A stretch of DNA of 64,000 nucleotides, from assembly GCF_026191375.1 (NCBI RefSeq), contig NZ_JAODTL010000053.1, positions 1-64,000 of the forward strand, in the 5' to 3' direction. Position numbers and translations under genes: made by a program. Source of the DNA: Marinomonas pontica. GTDB lineage: Bacteria; Pseudomonadota; Gammaproteobacteria; Pseudomonadales; Marinomonadaceae. The notes beneath the pieces were generated by a model. It ran no database searches. It was not told where the DNA came from and was given only the letters and a program-made list of their open reading frames with translations. This document shows positions 17,746 to 26,501 of this stretch, piece by piece (the stretch's first letter is position 1; each line of letters starts with the position of its first letter).

Positions 17746-18942
17746 GTGTCTCAGGTCAGTCGTGTTTTGGTCGCTGGAGCGGGTATTGGTGGTTTGTGCG
17801 CCGCATTAGCGTTGGCAAAACAAGGTATGAAAGCGGTGGTTTTAGAGCAAGCCGAACAATTGGGTGAAGTTGGGGCTGGGTTACAGATCAGTCCGAATGC
17901 ATTCAAAGTGCTTCGCCAGCTTGGTTTAGAGTCCGAATTGACGCCCTTTGCCTTTGTGCCGCAACAGGCTGTGATTCGCGATTACAAAACGGGCGAGTAC
18001 TATCTTAGGTCTGCATTAGGGAGCGCCGCTGAAGCAAGATATGACGCACCGTATTGGCATTTACATCGTGCTGATTTACATCAAGTGTTGGTGAATGCTT
18101 GTGTTAGACATGGTGTTGAGTTGATGTTGAATGCGGTGGTAGACAGTTACGAAGAGAACGTGCTTCTTAATCAGGTTGCTGTTTTGCTTAAAGACGGGCG
18201 CGAGTTTGTGGCGGATGTATTGGTTGGTGCGGATGGTCTTCATTCAAAAGTCCGCGAACAAATGCTTGGTAAAGAGCGTCCGACATTTATGGGGCAGGTT
18301 GCTTGGCGTGGCGTTATTCCTGTGAGTGACTTGAAGGTGAATATTAAACCTGATGCTTGTGTTTGGGCTGGGCCGGGTCGCCATTTTGTGAGTTATTTTT
18401 TGCGAGGCGGTCAATATGTCAATTTCGTTGCTGTAGAAGAGCGCAGCGACTGGCAATCTGAATCGTGGCGTGAAGAAGGTGATGTTGAAGAATTGAAGCG
18501 CGCCTTTGCTGGTTGGCATCCAGAAGTGAGTGACTTATTAACGTCTGCGACCAGTACCTTTCTATGGGCTTTGAATGGCCGTGACGAGTTGCCGACGTGG
18601 CATAACGGACGCGTGGTCTTATTAGGCGATGCTTGTCATCCAATGCTGCCGTTTATGGCGCAAGGGGCGGCAATGGCCATTGAAGACGCTTATGTTTTGG
18701 CAAGGTGTTTACGTGCGTATTCTCTGACAGATGCTTTTACGTATTACGAACAAGCGCGTAAGCCACGTGCGACGAAAGTTCAAAAAATGTCGAAAACCAA
18801 TGCTGGCTTGTATCATATGCATGGTGGTGTGCTTGGAAAAATGAAGCTGAAAGCCCTACAAGCGGCTGGACGTTTTGCCCCTGATTTTGTCCATTCTAAA
18901 TTGGATCCTATTTACGGTTATTCCGTATTAGACGATCGGTGA
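17746..18942 (+). CDS. FAD-dependent aromatic-ring monooxygenase
   Basis: A 398-residue flavoprotein of the p-hydroxybenzoate/salicylate hydroxylase class. Motifs in order: the FAD dinucleotide loop VLVAGAGIGGLCAALALAKQG at the start, DG motif VLVGADGLHSKVR near residue 165, and GD motif RVVLLGDACHPMLPFMAQGAAMAIEDAYVLA near residue 290. It would use NAD(P)H and O2 to hydroxylate a substrate; relatives include 3-hydroxybenzoate 6-hydroxylase and salicylate hydroxylase, but the substrate cannot be fixed here. GTG at 17746 is preferred over GTG at 17713 because AAGGGA lies 7 bases before it. No aromatic-degradation genes are adjacent. Confidence 0.85.
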   Translation: MSQVSRVLVAGAGIGGLCAALALAKQGMKAVVLEQAEQLGEVGAGLQISPNAFKVLRQLGLESELTPFAFVPQQAVIRDYKTGEYYLRSALGSAAEARYDAPYWHLHRADLHQVLVNACVRHGVELMLNAVVDSYEENVLLNQVAVLLKDGREFVADVLVGADGLHSKVREQMLGKERPTFMGQVAWRGVIPVSDLKVNIKPDACVWAGPGRHFVSYFLRGGQYVNFVAVEERSDWQSESWREEGDVEELKRAFAGWHPEVSDLLTSATSTFLWALNGRDELPTWHNGRVVLLGDACHPMLPFMAQGAAMAIEDAYVLARCLRAYSLTDAFTYYEQARKPRATKVQKMSKTNAGLYHMHGGVLGKMKLKALQAAGRFAPDFVHSKLDPIYGYSVLDDR

Positions 18943-18951
18943 TTCTGTTGA

Positions 18952-19113
18952 ATGAGATTATTTATAATTAAATCTCTCTTTTTTTGCATGGATTTAGTTT
19001 ATTTAGTTATAACGTTTTGTGAGATCGTCATTGCGATTTATTATTGGCCTCGCTGGTTGAGTTTGATTATCATCGCCGCCTCTTTACCCTTGGATCATAA
19101 GTTTAAGGGTTAA
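18952..19113 (+). CDS. Possible small membrane protein (53 residues)
   Basis: A short frame starting 9 bases after the monooxygenase stop codon encodes a hydrophobic 53-residue peptide with two likely membrane stretches (LVYLVITFCEIVIAIYYW and LSLIIIAASLPL) and a charged end (DHKFKG). There is no clear ribosome site; an internal ATG at 18988 gives a 41-residue form. It sits directly before the NhaC-type antiporter gene. I do not recognise it, and coding status is uncertain. Confidence 0.3.
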   Translation: MRLFIIKSLFFCMDLVYLVITFCEIVIAIYYWPRWLSLIIIAASLPLDHKFKG

Positions 19114-19138
19114 CTTAAATCTGGAATCCTCAGACGAT

Positions 19139-20452
19139 ATGACTTCTAAATCTCCTTTGGCCTTGTTGCCATTATTGCTTTTCCTTGTTCTTTTTGTCGG
19201 CAGTGGCCTTTGGTATCAATCTGAAGGCGTTGATTTTGCCTTCTACCAAATCTCTGCTCCTGTTGCTATTTTACCTGCGATTGCTTTGGCTGTTTTGTTG
19301 GGCAAAGGGCAGTTTAATCAGCGCATTGAAACGTTTATTCAAGGTGTTGGCGACAATACGATTGTTACCATGATTTTGATTTATTTGTTGGCTGGTGCGT
19401 TTGCCAGTGTGGCGAAAAGTGTGGGTGGTGTGGATGCGACGGTTAACTTCGGTTTAAGCGTTATTCCTGCTTCGCTTTTGTTGCCAGGGTTGTTCGTTAT
19501 TACGGCGTTTGTTGCCACTTCGATGGGTACATCGATGGGAACCATTGCTGCGATTGCGCCAATAGCCATAGGTGTTGCTGAAGCGGCTGATTTGCCTTTA
19601 TTGCTAACAGTTGGCACGGTGATCGGTGGCGCTATGTTCGGTGATAACTTGTCGATTATCTCTGATACGACCATTGCCGCCACTCGAACTCAGGGCTGTG
19701 ACATGCGTGATAAATTTCGCATGAACTTCAAGATTGCTCTGCCAGCGGCCTTAGTGACGTTGGTTTGGTTGTTTTTCCAGAGCAGTGGCGCACACATTTC
19801 AGACATCAAAGACTACGAATTGATTCGAGTGTTGCCTTATGTGGTAGTACTGGGGCTGGCTATTGCCGGTGTGAATGTGATGTTGGTGTTGTTTAGCGGC
19901 ATTGTGTTGGCTGGTGTGATTGGTTTGACGATGCAGCCAGAATATTCTGTCGCGTCTTGGTCCGCTGATATTTACGCTGGTTATACCGGTATGCAGGAGA
20001 TTTTGATCCTTTCTTTGTTGATTGGTGGTCTTGGTGCATTGATGAAGTCTCAAGGCGGTCTAGATTGGCTGGTAAGTACAATTGAACGTATTAGTCGTGC
20101 ATTGGGTGCCAAGGCTGGCTCCACGCGTGCTGGAGAGCTAAGCATTAGTGCGGCAGTCGCTCTGACAAACTGTTGTACTGCGAACAACACAGTATCGATC
20201 TTAATTAACGGCTCTGTCGCAAAAAACATTGCTGAACGCTACAATGTTGATCCACGCCGCAGTGCCAGTTTATTGGATATTTTTTCCTGTGTCGTGCAGG
20301 GGATTTTGCCATACGGTGCTCAAATATTGTTGGCTTCTTCTTTGGCGAAAGTGTCGCCTTTGGATTTAGTCGGTTATGTGCAATACAGCTGGGTATTAGC
20401 GGTTGCTGCGTTGGTGTCTATTTACATCGCTTGGCCAAAAAGCGTGAAATAA
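19139..20452 (+). CDS. Na+/H+ antiporter, NhaC family
   Basis: A 437-residue protein with about eleven membrane segments. Family marks include FVATSMGTSMGTIAAIAPIAIGVAE, the conserved GGAMFGDNLSIISDTTIAATRTQGCDMRDKFRMNFKIALPAA block, and a late NCCTANNTVSILINGSVAKNIAERYNVDPRRSASLLD stretch. NhaC-type carriers exchange Na+ for H+ or couple amino-acid and organic-acid exchange (as in the malate/lactate and arginine/ornithine branches), so the precise substrate is open. The ATG at 19139 is followed at once by the first hydrophobic helix. A strong terminator follows. Confidence 0.85.
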   Translation: MTSKSPLALLPLLLFLVLFVGSGLWYQSEGVDFAFYQISAPVAILPAIALAVLLGKGQFNQRIETFIQGVGDNTIVTMILIYLLAGAFASVAKSVGGVDATVNFGLSVIPASLLLPGLFVITAFVATSMGTSMGTIAAIAPIAIGVAEAADLPLLLTVGTVIGGAMFGDNLSIISDTTIAATRTQGCDMRDKFRMNFKIALPAALVTLVWLFFQSSGAHISDIKDYELIRVLPYVVVLGLAIAGVNVMLVLFSGIVLAGVIGLTMQPEYSVASWSADIYAGYTGMQEILILSLLIGGLGALMKSQGGLDWLVSTIERISRALGAKAGSTRAGELSISAAVALTNCCTANNTVSILINGSVAKNIAERYNVDPRRSASLLDIFSCVVQGILPYGAQILLASSLAKVSPLDLVGYVQYSWVLAVAALVSIYIAWPKSVK

Positions 20453-20479
20453 AAGCGAACAGAATTTCGTTGTAAAACG

Positions 20480-20524
20480 AAAAGCCTGTGCATTTGGTGA
20501 TCACTAAATGCACAGGCTTTTTTA
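20480..20524 (+). terminator. Rho-independent terminator after the antiporter gene
   Basis: A 15-bp stem (AAAGCCTGTGCATTT at 20481-20495 pairs with 20506-20520) followed by a T6 run. Confidence 0.92.
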
Positions 20525-20557
20525 TTGCTTTGAATATGGACTTATTAAGGAGAGCAC

Positions 20558-21448
20558 GTGAAACAGGGTTCCCATGTGAAGGCGGAATTGATTTTAGTCT
20601 TGGTGACGATTTTGGCTGGCTTTGGCTGGATTTTTTCGAAAGAGGCTCTGGCTGGACTGCCGCCTTTATTTTTTATGGGGGTTCGCTTCCTTATTGCCGG
20701 TTTTGTTTTGTTCTTAGCTGGGCAAAAATATTTTCGTGGGTTGGACTGGGGGAATATTAAACAGGCATGTTGGGTCGGAGTGGTGATGGGAATCACCATG
20801 ATGTTTTGGGTCACTGGGTTGGATCAGGGGTCCAATTTGGGGGTAGGGGCTTTCATTACGAGTTTGGGGGTGGTGCTGGTTCCGGTGGTGGCTCGGTTTA
20901 TGTTCAAAGAAAGGCCGCCTTTGAGTATTTGGATTGCGTTACCGATTGCTGTGGTGGGGTTGGGTTTTCTTGCCTTGAACCAAGGCTTGGACATTGAATT
21001 TGCTCAGGTGTATTTTCTAGGTGCGGCTTTGTGCATGGCGTTTCAGTTGAACCTATTGTCGCGTTTTTCAATGCGTATGCATGCGCTGGTACTGACGGCC
21101 ATTCAGCTTTCATCAGCAGGTGTTGTGTTGCTTGTTGTGTCTGTGTTCACAGAAACGCTTCCTCACAGCATTGGTCTTAATGTGGCAGGCTGGTTTCTAG
21201 CCAGCACCTTAATCGCGAGCAGCTTACGGTTTTTATTACAAACTTACGCCATGAGTTTGACCCCCGTGAGCCATGCTGCGGTGATCATGAATTTAGAACC
21301 TGTTTGGACGGCTATTTTTGCGGTGCTATGGTTTGGCGAGGTGATGGGTGTTGGGCAAGTATTTGGCTGCTGTTTGATTTTTCTGGCGATGTTGGTTTGT
21401 CGATGGACACAGATCAAATCGATTTTCAAACCCGCCAGAAAGGCTTAA
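20558..21448 (+). CDS. EamA/DMT-superfamily transporter
   Basis: A 296-residue integral membrane protein with ten predicted helices in two EamA repeats: the first starts LILVLVTILAGFGWIFSKEALAGLPPLFFMGVRFLIAG, and the second ends with PVSHAAVIMNLEPVWTAIFAVLWFGEVMGVGQVFGCCLIFLAML. Members export metabolites, amino acids or drugs; the substrate is unknown. The start is GTG at 20558 with AAGGAG 5 bases upstream. Its stop codon overlaps the end of the convergent TetR gene by 4 bases. Confidence 0.88.
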   Translation: MKQGSHVKAELILVLVTILAGFGWIFSKEALAGLPPLFFMGVRFLIAGFVLFLAGQKYFRGLDWGNIKQACWVGVVMGITMMFWVTGLDQGSNLGVGAFITSLGVVLVPVVARFMFKERPPLSIWIALPIAVVGLGFLALNQGLDIEFAQVYFLGAALCMAFQLNLLSRFSMRMHALVLTAIQLSSAGVVLLVVSVFTETLPHSIGLNVAGWFLASTLIASSLRFLLQTYAMSLTPVSHAAVIMNLEPVWTAIFAVLWFGEVMGVGQVFGCCLIFLAMLVCRWTQIKSIFKPARKA

Positions 21449-22017
21449 TCAGGCAGTATAGTGTCGAGAGTATCACTGTATAGTTGGCGTATTTCTTGGC
21501 TGAATGGTCGGGGTTGGAACTCCCAGCGTGCCAATAATCCTTCACTAAGGGTGACAAGCATTTCAATCCTCGCAGCTATTTCTTTTTGATCCATATTGGG
21601 ATACTGCGCGGCCATGATATTGATGGCGCGCTTTTGCAGGCGTTGGTGTGACTCTGTATAGATGTGGGCAATCGTAGGGTTTCGTGCTGCCTCGGCTTTT
21701 ATCTCCGCGTGCATTATTCTCTCATTGTTGCTTTCTGGGTTGAGATCAGAAAAGTGCCTTTCTAACCAATCCTTTTTATCTAAAAAGGACGCCATATAAT
21801 GTAATCTTCTTTGGGTAAACTGCTCTACCAATGCGCAAATAATGTCATCTTTATGGGCAAAGTAGCGGTAAATTTGACCTACACTAAGCTCAGCTGTTTT
21901 CGCTATTTCACTCATGCTGGCCTTGTGAAAGCCTTTGCTTAGTACGTGATGTTTGGTGGCATCAATAATGCATTGTTTTCGTTGATCGCTGTGGCAGGGT
22001 AGGTGAATAGTTCTCAT
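21445..22017 (-). CDS. TetR/AcrR-family repressor, likely of the adjacent RND pump
   Basis: A 190-residue regulator. The N-terminal helix-turn-helix (QCIIDATKHHVLSKGFHKASMSEIAKTAELSVGQIYRYFAHKDDI) is a textbook TetR domain with the conserved Y-R-Y-F recognition helix end; the C-terminal ligand domain is variable, as expected. It is divergent from the RND efflux genes, and the 93-bp gap holds a near-perfect 20-bp palindrome, so it probably represses both directions until a toxic compound binds it. The inducer is unknown. Confidence 0.88.
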   Translation of the reverse strand: MRTIHLPCHSDQRKQCIIDATKHHVLSKGFHKASMSEIAKTAELSVGQIYRYFAHKDDIICALVEQFTQRRLHYMASFLDKKDWLERHFSDLNPESNNERIMHAEIKAEAARNPTIAHIYTESHQRLQKRAINIMAAQYPNMDQKEIAARIEMLVTLSEGLLARWEFQPRPFSQEIRQLYSDTLDTILPD

Positions 22018-22056
22018 TTATTTGCACGTTTTGTCATATATTAGGTTGATTGCTTG

Positions 22057-22062
22057 TATTAT
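22057..22062 (+). promoter_or_regulatory. Likely -10 element for the RND operon
   Basis: TATTAT at 22057-22062, six bases upstream of the palindromic operator. No convincing -35 at ideal spacing was found, though TTGTCA lies about 20 bases upstream of it. Confidence 0.35.
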
Positions 22063-22067
22063 AGTGC

Positions 22068-22087
22068 TTGTGAATGATCATTCTCAA
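22068..22087. promoter_or_regulatory. Palindromic TetR-type operator
   Basis: TTGTGAATGATCATTCTCAA is symmetric except for one base pair, and its core GAATGATCATTC is a perfect 12-bp palindrome. It lies between the divergent TetR gene and RND adaptor gene, 24 bases before the adaptor start codon and next to a likely -10. The size and form fit TetR-family operators. Confidence 0.65.
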
Positions 22088-22110
22088 TATCTCGAAAGGA
22101 AGTCTCCTCA

Positions 22111-23301
22111 ATGTTGTCTAAATGTAAATATGTTGCAAGTGCGTTGCTTGTCCTATTGCTGGCTGGTTGTCAGGAGGAGGCACCCAAGTCTGCTGCTGTA
22201 CCGTCCGCACCCAAAACACAGGTTGGTGTTGTTGTTATTCAGCCTCAAAAAACAGATCTGATGGCGGAATTGCCTGGTCGTACAACGTCAAGTTTGGTGG
22301 CTGAAATTCGTCCTCAAGTGGGCGGTATTGTAAAGAAGCGTTTCTTTGAAGAAGGTCAAGATGTCAACACTGGTGACTTGCTTTATGAGTTGGATGATTC
22401 CACTTACGTGTCTTCTTATAAACAAGCTCAGGCAGATTTAGAGTCGTCCAATGCAAGCTTGAAGTCGGCTCAGCTAAAGTATGAGCGTTATACTCAGCTT
22501 CGCAAACAAAACAATGTATCACAACAAGATCTTGATGATGCGCAAGTGGCATTTCTAGAAGCCAAAGCAAAACAAAAAGGCTCCGAAGCGGCCTTGGAGA
22601 GTGCCAAGATTAATTTGGATTACACAAAAATCAGAGCGCCAATTGATGGCCGAATTGGTATTTCGCAAGTCACCGTAGGGGCGCTAGTAACGGGTAGCCA
22701 AACAACGGTTATGACGACGGTGAGATCATTGGACCCGATCTTTGTTGACTTGGCCCAAACCAGTCTGGATCAGCTTAAGCAACGCTCTTTCTTGTCGCTT
22801 GATGGTGTGGAGAAAGGCTCAAATAAAGTGACTCTTGTTTTGGAAGATGGCACCACTTACCAAGAAGAAGGAACCCTTAAAGCACGTGAAGTGAGTGTGG
22901 ATGAATCGACTGGTAGTGTAACGCTTCGTGCTGAATTTCCTAATCCAGACAACCTTTTGTTACCGGGTATGTTTGTACGTGGCTTGATCCATGAGTTAAC
23001 ACACAACGCAGCTATTTTAGTGCCTCAGCAAGGTGTTTCTCGTGATGTAAAAGGCAATCCAATTGCGTTGGTGGTCAATCAGAAAAACATTGTTGAAAGT
23101 CGAGTATTGAAAGTAGACCGCACTATTAATAATCAATGGTTGGTACTTGATGGCGTAAATGCAGGCGACAAAGTGATTGTTGAAGGTTCATTAAAAGTAA
23201 GAGCAGGAAACGAAGTGACTACTGTTGAAATGGTTCGAGACAGTAAGACCGGTGCAATTGTTGCTGCCAATGTTAATGGTTCTTCGAATCAAGGGAAGTA
23301 A
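22111..23301 (+). CDS. RND efflux periplasmic adaptor (AcrA/MexA type lipoprotein)
   Basis: A 396-residue membrane-fusion protein. It begins with a lipoprotein signal (ALLVLLLAGC, Cys at about residue 20), so the mature protein is anchored in the inner membrane facing the periplasm. Then come a biotinyl-lipoyl-like half (AEIRPQVGGIVKKRFFEEGQDVNTGDLLYELD), a coiled-coil hairpin (residues ~100-160), the second lipoyl half (INLDYTKIRAPIDGRIGISQVTVGALV) and beta-barrel/proximal domains. It links the inner-membrane pump to an outer-membrane channel. The downstream pump gene follows after 3 bases, in one operon. No channel gene is adjacent. Confidence 0.93.
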   Translation: MLSKCKYVASALLVLLLAGCQEEAPKSAAVPSAPKTQVGVVVIQPQKTDLMAELPGRTTSSLVAEIRPQVGGIVKKRFFEEGQDVNTGDLLYELDDSTYVSSYKQAQADLESSNASLKSAQLKYERYTQLRKQNNVSQQDLDDAQVAFLEAKAKQKGSEAALESAKINLDYTKIRAPIDGRIGISQVTVGALVTGSQTTVMTTVRSLDPIFVDLAQTSLDQLKQRSFLSLDGVEKGSNKVTLVLEDGTTYQEEGTLKAREVSVDESTGSVTLRAEFPNPDNLLLPGMFVRGLIHELTHNAAILVPQQGVSRDVKGNPIALVVNQKNIVESRVLKVDRTINNQWLVLDGVNAGDKVIVEGSLKVRAGNEVTTVEMVRDSKTGAIVAANVNGSSNQGK

Positions 23302-23304
23302 TCT

Positions 23305-26300
23305 ATGTTAGCTCAATTTTTTATAAATCGTCCTGTATTCGCGTGGGTTATTTCCATCGCCATAATGTTGGCCGGTCTTGCTTCTATTTTGAATCTACCT
23401 GTTTCTCAATACCCTAATGTGGCACCGCCTACGATCAGTATTTCTGCGACTTATTCTGGTGCGTCTGCGGAAACGGTGGAAAACAGTGTTACACAAATAT
23501 TAGAGCAACAGCTTACCGGTTTAGATGGACTGTTGTACTTTTCATCTTCCAGTAGTTCAAGTGGTCGTACGAGTATTAATGTGACGTTTGAACAAGGTAC
23601 GGATGCGGACATCGCTCAAGTACAGATTCAAAATAAAATTCAGCAAGTTACGTCTAATTTACCCACTTCGGTTCAGCAAAATGGCGTCACGGTTAAAAAG
23701 TCTAATTCGGACTTTTTAATGGTTGCTGCGGTGTATGATGAAACAGATTCAGACTCGGCAAATGACATTTCAGACTTCCTAGTATCCAGCATTCAGGATC
23801 CAGTTTCTCGCGTGGATGGCGTTGGTAGTATTCAGGTGTTCGGTGCTGAATATGCGATGCGTATTTGGCTTGATCCTTTGAAATTGGCTTCTTATAAGCT
23901 GATGCCTTCTGATGTGTCTTCAGCAGTAACAGCGCAAAACACGCAAGTAGCGGCCGGTAGCTTAGGGGCTTACCCCGTTGTTCAAGGGCAAGAACTAAAT
24001 GTAACGGTGACTGCACAGTCTAAGTTACAAACCGCTGAGCAATTTCGAGACATTATTCTTGCGTACGATGACAGTGGTGCGACCGTGCGTTTAAGTGACG
24101 TCGCCAAAGTGGAATTGGGCAGTGAAAGCTATTCGTATATTGCTCGTTTAAATGGCCATCCTGCCTCTGGTATGGCGGTTATGTTGGCGCCTGGTGCGAA
24201 TGCATTATCCACGTCGGAAGCGGTTAAAAGTGTCTTAAATGGCTTATCTGGCAGTTTGCCAGATGGTTATAAATTGTCTTTCCCTGTTGATAACACAAGT
24301 TTCATTAAAATCTCGATTGAAGAAGTGGTTAAAACACTTTTTGAAGCCATCTTGTTGGTGGTTATCGTGATGTTTGTTTTCTTGCAAAATTGGCGCGCTA
24401 CCTTGATTCCTGCCATTGCAGTGCCTGTAGTGTTATTGGGTACTTTCGGTGTTTTAGAATTGTTTGGCTTTTCGATAAACACCTTGACCATGTTCGGTAT
24501 CGTTCTATCGATTGGGTTGCTGGTGGACGATGCGATCGTTGTCGTAGAGAACGTTGAGCGAGTTATGGAAGAGGATAAGTTGTCGCCTAAAGAGGCAACA
24601 ATAAAGTCCATGAAGGAGATTACCAGTGCGTTGATTGGTATTGCCGTGGTGTTGTCTGCCGTGTTTTTGCCAATGGCGTTCTTTAGTGGTTCCACGGGTG
24701 TTATTTATCGTCAATTTTCCATCACCATTGTTGCAGCAATGACCTTGTCAGTTGTAGTGGCATTGACCCTAACTCCAGCATTGTGTGCAACGATGTTAAA
24801 ACCGAATCATCACGCGCCGAAAAAGGGGCTAGGTGGTTGGTTTAACCGTAATTTTGACCGAGCAACGGATAAGTATTTTGGAGGTGTCAGCGGGATCATT
24901 AAAAAGCCGATTCGTTGGATGCTGGGTTACGGCGTTATTGTTGCTGGCCTAGCGGGTTTGATGATGAATTTACCATCAGGCTTTTTACCAACAGAAGACC
25001 AAGGTCGAGTTATGGTGATGGTGTCGTTACCAGAAGGCGCTGGCATGGCTCGAACGGATAAAGTTATGCGTGAAGTGGAACATTACTTCATGGTCACAGA
25101 GAAGAATAATGTTGATGCAACGTTCACCATTTCTGGTTTCAACTTTATGGGCAGTGGTCAAAACGCAGGGATGGCCTTTATCGCGCTAAAAGATTGGAGC
25201 GAACGTATCGGCCCTGCCAATACCGCCAGTGCCATTGTGGGCCGCTCTTATGGTGCTTTTGCCGGTATTCGTGACGCTAGAATCTTCTCTCTTATTCCGC
25301 CTTCTATCCAAGGCTTGGGGCAAAGTAGTGGGTTTACGTTCCAATTACAGGCGACAGGTAATACAGACCGCGCCACATTGCTAGAGATGCGTAATGCGTT
25401 GCTGCAAAATGCAAACACAAGCCCCTTGCTAACAGGGGTGCGTTTAGGTTCCGATTCTGAAGCCCCTCAGTTGCACATTGATATTGACCAAGAAAAGGCC
25501 TCTGCACTGGGTTTGTCTTTGTCTGATATCAGTGCAACGCTGAGCACGGCATGGGCTGGTAGTTATGTGAATGACTTTATTGATCGTGGTCGAGTAAAAA
25601 CCGTCTACATGCAAGGTGATGCACAATACCGTTCTTCCCCTCAGGATTTGCAGCATTGGTATGTACGCGGCAGTGACAATACGATGACGCCATTCTCTGC
25701 GTTTGCGGAAAGTGAATGGACATATGGACCAAAAAGCTTAACTCGATTTAATGGCTTGGCTTCTTATGAAATTCAAGGTTCTGGCGCAACGGGCGTAAGT
25801 TCTGGTGCCGCTATGGACGAATTGCAGAGTGTGGCGGATGCATTGCCAGGCGGCGTTACTGGATCTTGGAGTGGTTTGTCTTACCAAGAGCGTTTATCAA
25901 GTGGACAGACGCAAATCCTGTATGCCATCTCTATTTTGGTTGTGTTTTTGTGTCTTGCAGCATTGTATGAAAGCTGGACGGTTCCATTCTCGGTTATCTT
26001 GGTCATTCCTCTAGGGGTGATTGGGGCAGCGGCAGCGGCGCATTTGCGTGGTCTGGAAAATGACGTGTATTTTCAGGTTGCCTTGCTAACCACCATTGGT
26101 CTGTCGTCTAAAAACGCTATCTTGATTGTGGAATTTGCGGAAGCGGCTTACCGTCGAGGTGTCAACGTCTGGGATGCGGCGGCTCAAGCTGCTCGCTTAC
26201 GTCTACGTCCTATTATCATGACGTCTATGGCGTTTATGGTCGGGACATTGCCGTTGGCGCTTTCTTCTGGGGCGGGTGCGAACAGCCGAATTTCGATTGG

Positions 26301-26433
26301 TTCAGGGATCGTAGGTGGTACATTGACGGCAACAGTACTGGCCATCTTCTTCGTACCTTTATTCTTTGTCATTGTGCGTCGTATTTTTCCGAAACGACCT
26401 AGCGGACTAACAACGGATGACACCGCAGAATAA
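23305..26433 (+). CDS. RND multidrug efflux permease (AcrB/MexB type)
   Basis: A 1042-residue inner-membrane pump. The start MLAQFFINRPVFAWVISIAIMLAG, the porter-domain segment VSQYPNVAPPTISISATYSGASAETVE and the helix-4 motif GLLVDDAIVVVENVERVM, with the paired aspartates needed for proton transport, are all of the hydrophobe/amphiphile efflux (HAE-1) type. The last repeat carries GLSSKNAILIVEFAE. It forms a trimer that expels drugs, dyes or detergents using proton motive force, together with the adaptor encoded just upstream. Local control is by the divergent TetR protein. Confidence 0.94.
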   Translation: MLAQFFINRPVFAWVISIAIMLAGLASILNLPVSQYPNVAPPTISISATYSGASAETVENSVTQILEQQLTGLDGLLYFSSSSSSSGRTSINVTFEQGTDADIAQVQIQNKIQQVTSNLPTSVQQNGVTVKKSNSDFLMVAAVYDETDSDSANDISDFLVSSIQDPVSRVDGVGSIQVFGAEYAMRIWLDPLKLASYKLMPSDVSSAVTAQNTQVAAGSLGAYPVVQGQELNVTVTAQSKLQTAEQFRDIILAYDDSGATVRLSDVAKVELGSESYSYIARLNGHPASGMAVMLAPGANALSTSEAVKSVLNGLSGSLPDGYKLSFPVDNTSFIKISIEEVVKTLFEAILLVVIVMFVFLQNWRATLIPAIAVPVVLLGTFGVLELFGFSINTLTMFGIVLSIGLLVDDAIVVVENVERVMEEDKLSPKEATIKSMKEITSALIGIAVVLSAVFLPMAFFSGSTGVIYRQFSITIVAAMTLSVVVALTLTPALCATMLKPNHHAPKKGLGGWFNRNFDRATDKYFGGVSGIIKKPIRWMLGYGVIVAGLAGLMMNLPSGFLPTEDQGRVMVMVSLPEGAGMARTDKVMREVEHYFMVTEKNNVDATFTISGFNFMGSGQNAGMAFIALKDWSERIGPANTASAIVGRSYGAFAGIRDARIFSLIPPSIQGLGQSSGFTFQLQATGNTDRATLLEMRNALLQNANTSPLLTGVRLGSDSEAPQLHIDIDQEKASALGLSLSDISATLSTAWAGSYVNDFIDRGRVKTVYMQGDAQYRSSPQDLQHWYVRGSDNTMTPFSAFAESEWTYGPKSLTRFNGLASYEIQGSGATGVSSGAAMDELQSVADALPGGVTGSWSGLSYQERLSSGQTQILYAISILVVFLCLAALYESWTVPFSVILVIPLGVIGAAAAAHLRGLENDVYFQVALLTTIGLSSKNAILIVEFAEAAYRRGVNVWDAAAQAARLRLRPIIMTSMAFMVGTLPLALSSGAGANSRISIGSGIVGGTLTATVLAIFFVPLFFVIVRRIFPKRPSGLTTDDTAE

Positions 26434-26453
26434 CACGGGTTATTGACTGTATT

Positions 26454-26483
26454 AAAAAGGAGCCAAATTTGGCTCCTTTTTTA
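26454..26483. terminator. Bidirectional terminator between RND and phn operons
   Basis: AAAAAGGAGCC-AAATTT-GGCTCCTTTTT, a symmetric hairpin with A and T tracts on either side, between the convergent RND permease gene and the last phnE gene. Confidence 0.92.
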
Positions 26484-26501
26484 TGGATGAATCAAAGATA
26501 A

